Positions 16,549 to 24,187 of a stretch of DNA of 64,000 nucleotides are shown in pieces. The DNA lies in contig CAYMQT010000001.1 in assembly GCA_964392575.1 (NCBI GenBank), forward strand, positions 1 to 64,000. Direction: 5' to 3'. Below the pieces are notes generated by a model. It ran no database searches and had not been told where the DNA came from. It saw nothing but the letters and a program-made list of their open reading frames with translations. Origin of the DNA: NIC37A-2 sp964392575. Lineage in GTDB: Bacteria; Myxococcota_A; Polyangia; Polyangiales; Polyangiaceae. The position numbers were made by a program, and so were the translations under genes. Numbering within the stretch: the first letter of the stretch is position 1; every line of letters begins with the position of its first letter.

Positions 16549-17487
16549 ATGGCTCGAAAGGAACGTCGATTCGCTTTCCGGTCGGGAAATTCCGAGAAGT
16601 TTTGGGGCATCTGCATTGACGGAAAATCGCTGACGGTTCGCTTCGGTCGGATTGGAACTGCGGGACAACAGCGGACGAAAATATTCGACGACGCTCGCGA
16701 TGCGGAACGCGCGGGAGAGACGCTCGTACGCGAAAAGACTGCGAAGGGGTACAAGGAGGTCCAAGGACGAAGTGCTAGAGCCGAGGCGACGAGGGCGCGT
16801 CAGGAACCCGTACGTGCGACTCGAGGCCAAGGCTCGGGCGAGCGCCACGATCAATCGCGTGCCACGAAAACCAAGCCGGCGCCTAGCAAGGCAACATGGG
16901 GCCCAGGTAATCCAGCCTTCGAAAAGCATATGCAGAAGTACGGGCGATTCCGAGAGGAGGCCGAAGCTCACGATCGCGCATTGCGCGAGGGCTTCGGCAA
17001 ACTGCCAGCGCGGGTGAAACGCAAACTCAGTTGGGATGAGTTCGAGTCAGAGATACGCAAGCAGCTTCCGAAAGTATCCACGAAGCGGAAATTTGCGAAG
17101 GTGCTGCCCGGTCTGGCGACGACACCTCCGAGCTACGCGGAACTCGTGTCGCGTTTCTCAGATATCTACGAATGGCGCCTCGTCTACAAGAAGCGAACCT
17201 GGCCGACGTTCTTCAATCTCGAGAAACGCATCCCGCAAAAGCGCGCGTCCATGAATTCCATGTACGCGACCGAAGCGCCTCGCAAGGCCGCCAGGATGCG
17301 TAAGCTCCTCCCATTTGCGTCCGACGCGAGCGAAACCTCATTCTGTTGGGATTGCACCCAGGTCGACGAGCGTGGGGAGCCCACGATCTATGCCGCGGAC
17401 TTCAAGCATCCTTACGACATTCGGCGACTCAGCAGTGACCTGCTCGACGTGATCCAACACTATCGCCCTACTTCGATCTTGGAGTGA
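16549..17487 (+). CDS. WGR-domain protein with a SMI1/KNR4-like C-terminus
   Basis: From the ATG at 16549 (behind AGGAAGAAGG) the protein is 312 residues. Residues 1-75 form a WGR domain (FWGICIDGKSLTVRFGRIG), known as a nucleic-acid or PARP-associated module. A basic, Arg/Gln-rich linker (about 75-125) follows, and a C-terminal domain ends in LPFASDASETSFCWD and YDIRRLSSDLLDVIQ, which resembles SUKH (SMI1/KNR4) proteins, a group that includes immunity proteins against polymorphic toxins. It overlaps the next gene by 4 nt (GTGA). The pair sits alone between repeat copies B and C. The SUKH call is by pattern, not by search. Confidence 0.65.
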   Translation: MARKERRFAFRSGNSEKFWGICIDGKSLTVRFGRIGTAGQQRTKIFDDARDAERAGETLVREKTAKGYKEVQGRSARAEATRARQEPVRATRGQGSGERHDQSRATKTKPAPSKATWGPGNPAFEKHMQKYGRFREEAEAHDRALREGFGKLPARVKRKLSWDEFESEIRKQLPKVSTKRKFAKVLPGLATTPPSYAELVSRFSDIYEWRLVYKKRTWPTFFNLEKRIPQKRASMNSMYATEAPRKAARMRKLLPFASDASETSFCWDCTQVDERGEPTIYAADFKHPYDIRRLSSDLLDVIQHYRPTSILE

Positions 17488-18194
17488 GGCCAGGGAACGC
17501 GAACGCGACAGCCGCGCGCCTGCGCTGCTTCTCCAGCCCCGAGCTGTATCGCGCCGAGTTCGATGCGCTTCGGCGCGAGCTGAAAGCAAGCCGCAAACTC
17601 AAACTGCTTGAGTTCAAGTTGCGTCCGCCCGCTAGCCCTGAGGTGTTGCGTGAAGCTACACGCCTCGCTGGCGGCAAGCTGCCTCGAGGAATGGATGCAT
17701 TCTACCGCGAAATGAACGGTCTGGTCGTCCGATGGGAAATCACGGACAAGACGCTACGTTTGGGTGGATCGGATCTAGACAAGGGGATCATCAATGTCCT
17801 CCCGCTATGCGGAGCCGCTGAGTCGGTGCTCGCGGATTGGAAGGATTGGGTGTGGACCGACGATTCGCCGGTCGCGCTCAGAAAAGTCAAGCCACTCGAC
17901 TTCTTTCGTGAATCCGCTGCCTCGCTGTATCCGTTACCTGGAGCTGCCAAACTTGGCTATCACGTCATCGTTACCTCGTCGGTCTACCCAATTGAATGTG
18001 ATTTTGAGCAGTACATCATGCTTGCGTTGGCTTCGAGAGGACTACAGGGATGGCGCCATACTTTGTGTGTCGACCTCCACGACTCGGAAGATGCCAACCA
18101 CTTTCGCCAAGTAATGCCTCAGTTGTTTTCGAACTACGACGACAAACTGTTCGCGGTGAGAACGCGAAAGAAACGCATTCTGTATGTGAGCTAG
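17484..18194 (+). CDS. SMI1/KNR4 (SUKH)-like protein
   Basis: This 236-residue soluble protein has the N-terminal SUKH feel (LPRGMDAFYREMNGLVVRWEI, given by position about 67-86, then strand-rich sequence with WVWTDDSPVALRKVKPLDFF). It starts with a GTG overlapping the stop of the WGR gene, so both are made together. SUKH proteins often neutralise contact-dependent or secreted nuclease toxins; no toxin gene is adjacent. Its stop lies two bases before repeat copy C. A stand-alone immunity or regulatory role is possible but not shown. Confidence 0.6.
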   Translation: MRPGNANATAARLRCFSSPELYRAEFDALRRELKASRKLKLLEFKLRPPASPEVLREATRLAGGKLPRGMDAFYREMNGLVVRWEITDKTLRLGGSDLDKGIINVLPLCGAAESVLADWKDWVWTDDSPVALRKVKPLDFFRESAASLYPLPGAAKLGYHVIVTSSVYPIECDFEQYIMLALASRGLQGWRHTLCVDLHDSEDANHFRQVMPQLFSNYDDKLFAVRTRKKRILYVS

Positions 18195-18196
18195 CA

Positions 18197-18375
18197 GCAA
18201 TCCGACCCGGGTTCCTCCGTCGAGTGACGATGGACAAGGAGGCGACAGGTGTTCGCCACCCTGAAGGATTCCATTCAGAGGCAGAAACGCCTCGAAGGCG
18301 TCGGATCCGATCTGTTGGCGTGCATCCCGCGAAAATCAAGTCGAGTACGACGAGGAGCAACCCGGGTCGGATTGC
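18197..18375 (+). mobile_element. Island repeat copy C (179 bp)
   Basis: Full-length copy with perfect 17-bp terminal inverted repeats, same subtype as copy A (ATTCCATTCAGAGG). It begins two bases after the stop codon of the SUKH gene, and its right end is followed by two degenerate echoes of its own terminus (CGGATTGC, CGATTGC). Frames on either strand through it differ between copies by substitutions and I do not regard them as genes. Confidence 0.88.
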
Positions 18376-18452
18376 CGGATTGCCGATTGCCTTGTAGAAG
18401 AGCTTGCCAATGTCGGTTTGCAGAAGCACGCATTACCGCTAGGATCTCAATA

Positions 18453-18632
18453 ATGAATGCAAAGCTCACGGATCCCGAGTTTGAGCCATCGGACGCTCAG
18501 CTCCGAGAGCTGATCCGTGCCGCATTTGCAGACGCCGAAGAGCGGCATCAACACGCGCTCGATCAGCTGCATGCAAGAATCGCCTCAGCTCGACGCGCTC
18601 GACGCGAACAGCTGGCGCGCCCAGTCAAATGA
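18453..18632 (+). CDS. Small antitoxin-like protein preceding a zeta-toxin-like gene
   Basis: A 59-residue, Asp/Glu- then Arg-rich helical protein (PSDAQLRELIRAAFADAEER). It overlaps the downstream P-loop gene by 4 nt (ATGA), the usual layout of type II toxin-antitoxin pairs with the antitoxin first. Some zeta-like toxins are partnered by such short helical proteins. The longer frame starting at 18249 runs through repeat copy C and is not the real start. Confidence 0.6.
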   Translation: MNAKLTDPEFEPSDAQLRELIRAAFADAEERHQHALDQLHARIASARRARREQLARPVK

Positions 18633-18796
18633 AACCAGTACTGATCGTTGTCGCAGGCCCTAACGGTGCAGGGAAAACCACCGTCACTAAGCGGATAAGA
18701 CAAGACCACTGGAGCGACAGGGTCACTGGAGTTGATCCGGTTTTGTGGACACCAAATGAGAGGAGGCAATCCGACCCGGGTTCCTCCGTCGAGTGA
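18629..18796 (+). pseudogene. Zeta-toxin-like P-loop kinase, truncated by repeat copy D
   Basis: The N-terminus MKPVLIVVAGPNGAGKTTVTK carries the Walker A motif GPNGAGKTT in the position typical of zeta-type UDP-sugar kinases. After about 45 residues the frame enters repeat copy D (QSDPGSSVE) and stops; full zeta proteins are about 190-280 residues. The toxin should be dead. Residues after about 30 (DRVTGVDPVLWTP) do not look like zeta, and the DNA there (TGGAGTTGATCCGG then TTTTGTGGACACC) resembles an IS3-type end, so a second element may have cut the gene first. Confidence 0.75.
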
Positions 18797-18943
18797 CGAT
18801 GGACAAGGAGGCGACAGGTGTTCGCCACCCGGAAGGATTGCTATTCACAGGAGAAACGCCGCGAAGGCGTCGGATCCGATCTGTTGGCGCACATCCCGCG
18901 GAAATCAAGTCGGGTACGACGAGGAGCAACCCGGGTTGATTGC
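18766..18943 (+). mobile_element. Island repeat copy D (178 bp)
   Basis: Left terminus is a perfect GCAATCCGACCCGGGTT; the right terminus has lost one base (GGTTGATTGC instead of GGTCGGATTGC). It is the subtype of copy B. It interrupts the zeta-like gene and ends 19 nt before the ATG of the MFS gene, so it also forms that gene's 5' leader. Confidence 0.88.
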
Positions 18944-18962
18944 CGTGCTATCGAAAGCCCTC

Positions 18963-20333
18963 ATGACCGACACCCAAGACGCCCGCCCGTCCCTCCTCGC
19001 TCGCCTCGGACTCCGCACCAAACAGCAGCGCGCCTGGGCCATGTACGACTGGGCGAACTCCGCGATGGTGACCATCATCGTGACGGCGGTCTTCCCCATC
19101 TTCTACGCCTCCCACGCCTCCCACGGCGTCGACCCCAGTGTTGCCACCCTGCGCTACAGCATGGCGACCACCATCGGCCTCATCATCATCGCCGTGCTCG
19201 CGCCGCTCCTCGGCGCCATCGCCGACAACATCCCCGTCAAGAAGAAGCTGCTCGGCACCTTCCTCGGTTTGGGTGTGGCGGCCGTGGCGGCGATGTTCTT
19301 CATCAGCCGCGGGGATTGGCTCCTGGCCTCAGTGCTATTCGTGCTCGCAAACATCGGTGCCAATGGCAGCTTCGTTTTCTACGACGCGCTCCTGCCACAC
19401 GTCGCGAAGCGCGACGAGATCGATCGGGTTTCGACCGCAGGTTATGCGCTCGGTTACGTCGGCGGCGGGCTCCTCTTGCTTCTGTGTCTGGCCATGATCT
19501 TGAAGCCAGACCTCTTGGGCGTGCCGAGTGAAGGCGCAACCCCCGAGCAAGCGTCCTTGCCCGCTCGCGTATCGTTCGTGCTCGTCGCCCTCTGGTGGGC
19601 TTCGTTTTCCATCCCACTGTTTCGACACGTACCCGAGCCGCCGGTTTGCGTGATCGCGAAAGTGGCCGGCCCAGGTCCGATCCGAAGCGCCTTTTTGCAA
19701 CTGCGCCGCACGGCCAAGAACCTCCGCGAGTACAAGCATGCCTTCTTGATGCTGATCGCCTTCCTCATCTACAACGACGGCATCGGCACGATCATTCGCA
19801 TGGCCACCATCTACGGCGAAGAGATCGGCATCGGTCGCACGGCGCTGATCGGAACGATCGTGATCGTGCAGTTCGTCGGCATTCCGTTTTCGTTCGCCTT
19901 CGGCGCGTTAGCGGGACGGATCGGCGCGAAGACGGCCATCTTTCTCGGCCTCGCGGTCTACTGTGCGATCTCGGTGCTGGGCTATTTCATGACCACAGCA
20001 GCGCATTTCATGCTGCTCGGCCTCTTGGTGGGGATCGTTCAAGGCGGCACCCAGGCGCTCAGCCGCTCGCTCTTCGGCAGCATGATCCCGAGTCACTTGT
20101 CCGGTGAATACTTCGGCCTCTTCGCGGTGTTCGAAAAGTTCGCCGGGATCCTCGGACCCGCCCTGTTCGGCGTGACCATCGCCCTCTCGGGATCCAGTCG
20201 AAACGCGATCTTGTCGGTGATCAGCTTCTTCGCCCTCGGTGCTCTTCTGCTGTGGTTCGTCGACCCGGAAGAGGGGCGACGAACCGCGCTCGCCGCCGAA
20301 AAGCGAGTCGCCTCGGAACCATCGACAACGTGA
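18963..20333 (+). CDS. MFS transporter of the UMF1 (Atg22-like) family
   Basis: From the ATG at 18963 the protein has 456 residues and about 12 hydrophobic helices. The opening AWAMYDWANSAMVTIIVTAVFP and the later IGTIIRMATIYGEEIG and FGLFAVFEKFAGILGPALFG are characteristic of UMF1 permeases, related to yeast Atg22; they are thought to export amino acids or related solutes. The longer frame beginning at 18732 would start inside copy D and is rejected. No partner gene. The repeat directly upstream may have moved or altered its promoter. Confidence 0.85.
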   Translation: MTDTQDARPSLLARLGLRTKQQRAWAMYDWANSAMVTIIVTAVFPIFYASHASHGVDPSVATLRYSMATTIGLIIIAVLAPLLGAIADNIPVKKKLLGTFLGLGVAAVAAMFFISRGDWLLASVLFVLANIGANGSFVFYDALLPHVAKRDEIDRVSTAGYALGYVGGGLLLLLCLAMILKPDLLGVPSEGATPEQASLPARVSFVLVALWWASFSIPLFRHVPEPPVCVIAKVAGPGPIRSAFLQLRRTAKNLREYKHAFLMLIAFLIYNDGIGTIIRMATIYGEEIGIGRTALIGTIVIVQFVGIPFSFAFGALAGRIGAKTAIFLGLAVYCAISVLGYFMTTAAHFMLLGLLVGIVQGGTQALSRSLFGSMIPSHLSGEYFGLFAVFEKFAGILGPALFGVTIALSGSSRNAILSVISFFALGALLLWFVDPEEGRRTALAAEKRVASEPSTT

Positions 20334-20560
20334 CCCCGATCTTGAGAGGTAGCGTCAACATTTCGACCGCAAGCCCACGCCGCGTCGTCTCAATGGAACC
20401 GCGTTGTCTCGCCTGAGACTCCTCGCTTGAAACCGAGTGAAGAGCGATGCGAGCTACGTGCTGAAACATAACTCACACGCTTCGCGACCCACTACGAAAC
20501 ATCTAAGAAACAAGCGGGCCGCGCGCAGACTTTCTATCGATTCTCGATGCTTTTCTGTAG
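20334..20560. other. Intergenic region before the XRE regulator
   Basis: I see no gene or clear terminator here. The last 60 bases before the palindrome become AT-richer (TTTCTATCGATTCTCGATGC) and probably hold the promoter of the regulator operon. Confidence 0.4.
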
Positions 20561-20595
20561 ACAAGTTTGCTTTGCAACATGTAAAGCAAACTTGT
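20561..20595. promoter_or_regulatory. Perfect 13-bp-arm palindrome abutting the XRE regulator start
   Basis: ACAAGTTTGCTTT, a 9-nt spacer, and AAAGCAAACTTGT form a perfect inverted repeat that ends one base before the ATG at 20597. A site this long and placed is a strong candidate for the operator of the HTH protein it precedes. It leaves no room for a normal ribosome site, so translation may be leaderless or from a later start. Confidence 0.75.
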
Positions 20596-20596
20596 C

Positions 20597-21715
20597 ATGA
20601 CAAGGCACACACCCTCGGGAAACGAAAAGCTGAAGCAGGCCCGCGAGACGCGTGGGCTCACACAATCGGAGCTCGCGGTCGCCGTCCAGCTGACGCGGCA
20701 GAGCATTTCCGCGATTGAATCAGGCCGCGCTACTCCTTCTGTGGATGTCGCCCTTCGAATCGCCAAGGCGCTTTCGCGCTCGGTCGAGGAGCTCTTCGGG
20801 CAAGACGTGGGCGAGCCTTCTGTCGTCGCAGAGATGGCTTCGTCAGCTGCCTCCGGCCGTCTACTCCTCGCTCATCTTTTCGGGCGTTGGGTCGCGCACG
20901 GGCTCCGCGGGCAGGATGTTTGCACGTCTGCGGACGCACTCGGCACGATCGAGCGGCGTCAGCGTCGTGCCCGTGTCGATCTCGTGAGGGAGCCTTCAGA
21001 GGCCCATGCGAACGTACTTTTCATGGGGTGCGCTGCGGGCCTCGGCGTACTCGCAGATCGGCTCAACGCGACTCGCGAGATCGGGCGCTTCGTTTGGATC
21101 CCGAGTTCGAGCACGGCGGCGCTCGAAGCGCTCGCTCGAAACCACACGCACCTCGCCGGCGTTCACTTGGTCGATACGAAAACCGGCGACGAGAACGTGC
21201 CTGACGTGCGCCGCGTCGTGCCTGGGGCACGCATCACGTTGATCACCCTGGGGCGCTGGGAAATGGGGTTGGTCCGTACCCCAGCGCGCACGAGTCGCGT
21301 GCGCTCTCAGGAGGATCTCAGCCGACGTGGTCTACGCATCGCAATGCGAGAGAAAGGTTCAGGGGCGAGACGTCTCCTCGAACGCGAACTTCGAGGGGCC
21401 GGTGTGCCGGTCGCGCAAGCACTGACCCACGCCGTGCCCGCGCGCGGGCACCTCGAAGTTTCACAACTCGTCGCGCTCGGCGTCGCGGACACGGGCATCA
21501 CCACCCGCGATGCAGCGCTGGCATTCGACCTCGATTTCGTGCCGCTCTTGGAGGAGCGGTACGACCTCGCGTTTCGCTCCGAGACTGAGTCCGACGCACG
21601 CATTCAGAGGATGCTCAACGGGATGACGTCTGTTGGTTTTCGCCGAGAGCTCTCTTGTCTCGGCTACGACGTGCGGTCCTGCGGCGACCGGGCGGCAGAG
21701 GTGTCCGCCGCGTAA
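20597..21715 (+). CDS. XRE-family regulator with periplasmic-binding-protein-like (molybdate-type) sensor domain
   Basis: Residues 8-65 are a Cro/C1-type HTH (ARETRGLTQSELAVAVQLTRQ). Residues about 90-365 form a PBP-like domain of the type found in MoeA/ModE-related regulators (TLGRWEMGLV, SQEDLSRRGLRIAMREKGSGARRLLE by position about 220-262, then VALGVADTGITTRDAALAFDLDFVPL), which binds oxyanions or molybdopterin-like ligands in known members. It begins an operon with a propeller lipoprotein and a porin, and modABC lies 6 kb downstream. It probably represses its own operon through the palindrome at 20561. Ligand identity is inference. Confidence 0.82.
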   Translation: MTRHTPSGNEKLKQARETRGLTQSELAVAVQLTRQSISAIESGRATPSVDVALRIAKALSRSVEELFGQDVGEPSVVAEMASSAASGRLLLAHLFGRWVAHGLRGQDVCTSADALGTIERRQRRARVDLVREPSEAHANVLFMGCAAGLGVLADRLNATREIGRFVWIPSSSTAALEALARNHTHLAGVHLVDTKTGDENVPDVRRVVPGARITLITLGRWEMGLVRTPARTSRVRSQEDLSRRGLRIAMREKGSGARRLLERELRGAGVPVAQALTHAVPARGHLEVSQLVALGVADTGITTRDAALAFDLDFVPLLEERYDLAFRSETESDARIQRMLNGMTSVGFRRELSCLGYDVRSCGDRAAEVSAA

Positions 21716-21734
21716 ATGTTCAAGGAAATGAGCC

Positions 21735-22625
21735 ATGAAACGCTATTTATATTTTATTTTTACTGTCCTCTTCCTCAGCGCCTGTGGAGACGGTCAAGAG
21801 AATCCTCCGGGGACGGATGGCATCGAGCGGGGGCCCGCGATCATCGAGGTCGAGGGCGATCCGAACGGGCTGTGGTGGGACGACGCTGAACAGGTGCTGT
21901 ACGTTGCCGACGACAATGGCAACCGCATCCTGAGCTGGACGGATGCCGATGGCTTTTCATTGCTCCACGATCTACCGGCGGCATCCCCGGATGGCGCCGG
22001 CCTGGGTCAGTTGGTCCTGACCGACGACGGGACGATCGTCGTCACACGCTTCGGGTACGGCACCGCGGGTGACGTGGTGTTCGTACCGCCTTCAGGTGAG
22101 GCCGAGATCGTCCCTAACCTCGATGTCGAACGACGACGCATCGGTCTCACGGTCACGAACGATGGAACGCTTTTCGACTCTTGGTTCGTTCGACTCTCCA
22201 CCGGCGACCGCGTTGGTGCGGTGGGTCAGCTCTCACTCGACGGGGAAGAACCGGAGGTCATTACGGGACTGCAAAAGCCGGTCGGCGTGCTGGCCATCGG
22301 CTCTAGCTTGTTCGTCTCCGATCAAGATCTCGGACAGATCCTGAAGGCTCCACTGTCCGATCCGAGCGCATACACCGTGTTCGCGACCGTCGAATTCCCT
22401 GACTTGCTCGCCGCGGGCCCCGACGGCTCGCTCTTCACGGGCAGCGCGGGTGGAAACCTGTATCACATCACCAAGGACGGCTCCGCCTCGGTCTTCGAAT
22501 CTGGCTTTCAGCAGGTGCGCGGCGTCGCGTACGACCCGACGAACCAGCGCGTGTTCGTCGCAGACCACGATCCGGACGAGAGCGACGGTCTGAGTCACGT
22601 GATGCACATCTTGCCCGTGGACTGA
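21735..22625 (+). CDS. NHL/SMP-30-like beta-propeller lipoprotein
   Basis: A 296-residue protein with a lipoprotein signal (FLSACGDG, Cys at about 17) and repeated propeller blades (WWDDAEQVLYVADDNGNRILSW near 47-68, then similar blades with GPDGSLFTGSAGGNLYHI and YDPTNQRVFVADHD). Such propellers bind ligands or proteins or act as lactonases; catalytic acidic residues cannot be assigned. A ribosome site AAGGAAATGAGCC precedes the ATG, 19 nt after the regulator stop, and the porin follows after 4 nt, so the three are one operon. It may deliver or bind the porin substrate. Confidence 0.75.
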   Translation: MKRYLYFIFTVLFLSACGDGQENPPGTDGIERGPAIIEVEGDPNGLWWDDAEQVLYVADDNGNRILSWTDADGFSLLHDLPAASPDGAGLGQLVLTDDGTIVVTRFGYGTAGDVVFVPPSGEAEIVPNLDVERRRIGLTVTNDGTLFDSWFVRLSTGDRVGAVGQLSLDGEEPEVITGLQKPVGVLAIGSSLFVSDQDLGQILKAPLSDPSAYTVFATVEFPDLLAAGPDGSLFTGSAGGNLYHITKDGSASVFESGFQQVRGVAYDPTNQRVFVADHDPDESDGLSHVMHILPVD

Positions 22626-22629
22626 ATCG

Positions 22630-24135
22630 ATGCATCGCCCCCTTTCGTTCGCACTCATCGCGAGCGCTCTGATCTCGACTTCTGCATGGGCCGAAGAATC
22701 TGCGGCACCGCCGGCCTCTTCAACTGTACCTGAAGAATCGACGGTGCCTGAAGAATCAGCCGTGCCTGAAGAGCAGGCCGAGTCCGTCACCGAACAACCT
22801 GCCGCACAACCCTCGACGGTGGACTCGACGCAAAATCTCCGTCTTGAAAACGAAGAACTTCGCGCTCGCATCGAGAAACTGGAAACGTCGGTCGCAAATT
22901 TGAACACGACCGAGCTGAACACAACCGAGACCCCGAATACCCCGGCCGTGGAGCACAAGCCGTTTCCGTTACAGCCCGCGGTACTCGGTGAAATCGACTA
23001 CCGGGTGTATCCGTCGGACGTCGAGGGATACTCTGGGTTCTCCATCGCGCGCTTTCGTCCAGGGCTCGTGCTGACTCCTACGCCCTGGTTTCGAGCGGTC
23101 GGGACCGTCGAGTTCGCGGGCGAGTACCCGGTCATCCTCGATGCGTTCATGAGAATCCGCGCCACGGACTGGGCGGAGTTCACTATCGGGTACTCAAAGC
23201 CACCGCTGTTCGCCTCCTTCGTGTACGAGCCTGTTCATTCGCTGCCCTTCCCTGATCGCGCGCCGGTGGTGACGTCGTTTCGCATCCGTCGCGACGCGGG
23301 AGCAGACGTGCATATGGCCCCTCGCCAGATCCCGATCGAGACCTGGTTTCGAGTGGGCAACGGCAGCGGGAGCCCGCTCGGCAATGACAATGCCTCACCA
23401 GCCGGATACGGCTCCCTTGATCTGGTGCTCGGGCGCGCCTGGGTAGCGAACGACGGCGCCAAGCACGCCTTCGGTCTGCGCCTAGGTGGCGGCGGTCTCG
23501 TCGAGACTGTGCGTGACCGGAACGGCATCATCGGTCAGACCCCGCTCGGGTTCGTCTACTTCAGGCCGGTTGTCGTCTCCGGCCTCCGCGCCCTCGGTGA
23601 AGGGCACGTCATCACGTACGCTGGACCGCTCCGTTTGACCGTAGAGGGGGCGTTCGCGCGCGAATCTCGCTCCCGCGATACCGACGGCAATCCCTCGACT
23701 CCACGCGTGGATCTGCCCGACGTGGACTCGTATGGCCTCACGACAGAGCTTGTCTGGGTGATGCACGGGACTCCCCGCGCGGTGGGTCGCGCCCCCGGCG
23801 GACCGCATCGCGAAGACGGTGCATGGGCGGGCGGGGCGGTCGAGGGTGCTCTCCGTTACGACGGCATGTGGCTTGGGCGAGGCGCTGATGACGTGCGCGC
23901 GGGTGGCTCGCAGGGAGGCGCCGTATCCTTGAAATGGTGGCCGGTCGATTTCATGGGCGCCACGGCCTTCGGGTACCTCATGCGCTATGATGTCGCGCCC
24001 ATCGAGGAGCCAGACGAGCGTTGGTCGTGGGGAATGATCGCGCGCGCAAGCTTCTTCTGGGGAGTCCCGGATGTTTCGCTCGCCGTAGCAAACAGAGCCG
24101 CTGTAGCAAACAGAGCCGCTGCCAACAGCCCGTAA
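22630..24135 (+). CDS. OprO/OprP-like outer-membrane porin
   Basis: A 501-residue protein with a signal peptide (about 1-21), an acidic low-complexity stretch with repeated VPEES, a short coiled coil (LRLENEELRARIEKLE, about 75-90) likely to trimerise or bind peptidoglycan, and a barrel with phosphate-selective-porin-like strands. The C-terminus does not end with the usual aromatic residue: after FFWGVPDVSLAVANR a tandem duplication adds VANRAA repeats, so the end may have been altered by slippage. In the operon of the XRE regulator it could admit the oxyanion that modABC imports. Confidence 0.75.
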   Translation: MHRPLSFALIASALISTSAWAEESAAPPASSTVPEESTVPEESAVPEEQAESVTEQPAAQPSTVDSTQNLRLENEELRARIEKLETSVANLNTTELNTTETPNTPAVEHKPFPLQPAVLGEIDYRVYPSDVEGYSGFSIARFRPGLVLTPTPWFRAVGTVEFAGEYPVILDAFMRIRATDWAEFTIGYSKPPLFASFVYEPVHSLPFPDRAPVVTSFRIRRDAGADVHMAPRQIPIETWFRVGNGSGSPLGNDNASPAGYGSLDLVLGRAWVANDGAKHAFGLRLGGGGLVETVRDRNGIIGQTPLGFVYFRPVVVSGLRALGEGHVITYAGPLRLTVEGAFARESRSRDTDGNPSTPRVDLPDVDSYGLTTELVWVMHGTPRAVGRAPGGPHREDGAWAGGAVEGALRYDGMWLGRGADDVRAGGSQGGAVSLKWWPVDFMGATAFGYLMRYDVAPIEEPDERWSWGMIARASFFWGVPDVSLAVANRAAVANRAAANSP

Positions 24136-24178
24136 CACAGAGCAGCGTGACGATGATTAGTGTGACGATGATTAGCGT
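24084..24178. repeat. Two nested microduplications at the 3' end of the porin gene
   Basis: GTAGCAAACAGAGCCGCT is repeated twice in tandem at about 24084-24119, inside the last codons. About 26 bases later GTGACGATGATTAG is repeated twice, differing by one base. A similar GTGGCGATGAT doublet lies at the start of modA (27524). Confidence 0.75.
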
Positions 24179-24187
24179 GCAACTCTC

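Noticed and set aside
16129..16971. 280-residue minus-strand frame
   Set aside because: It crosses repeat copy B and the WGR gene in antisense and contains repeat-derived peptide; no family resemblance.
18249..18632. 127-residue protein running through repeat copy C
   Set aside because: The first two thirds are translation of the repeat itself and the ribosome-proximal ATG at 18453 overlaps correctly with the toxin gene.
15303..18943. Integron cassette array with attC sites
   Set aside because: The repeats have 17-bp terminal inverted repeats around a non-palindromic body, lack the R'/R'' core words, and no integrase gene is visible. The likeness is in layout only.
18732..18962. N-terminal extension of the MFS protein
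   Set aside because: It lies in repeat copy D and has no membrane or family similarity; the ATG at 18963 gives a normal UMF1 start.
20334..20560. Molybdenum-cofactor riboswitch upstream of the PBP-type regulator
   Set aside because: No long structured leader; the only strong structure is the DNA palindrome abutting the start codon.
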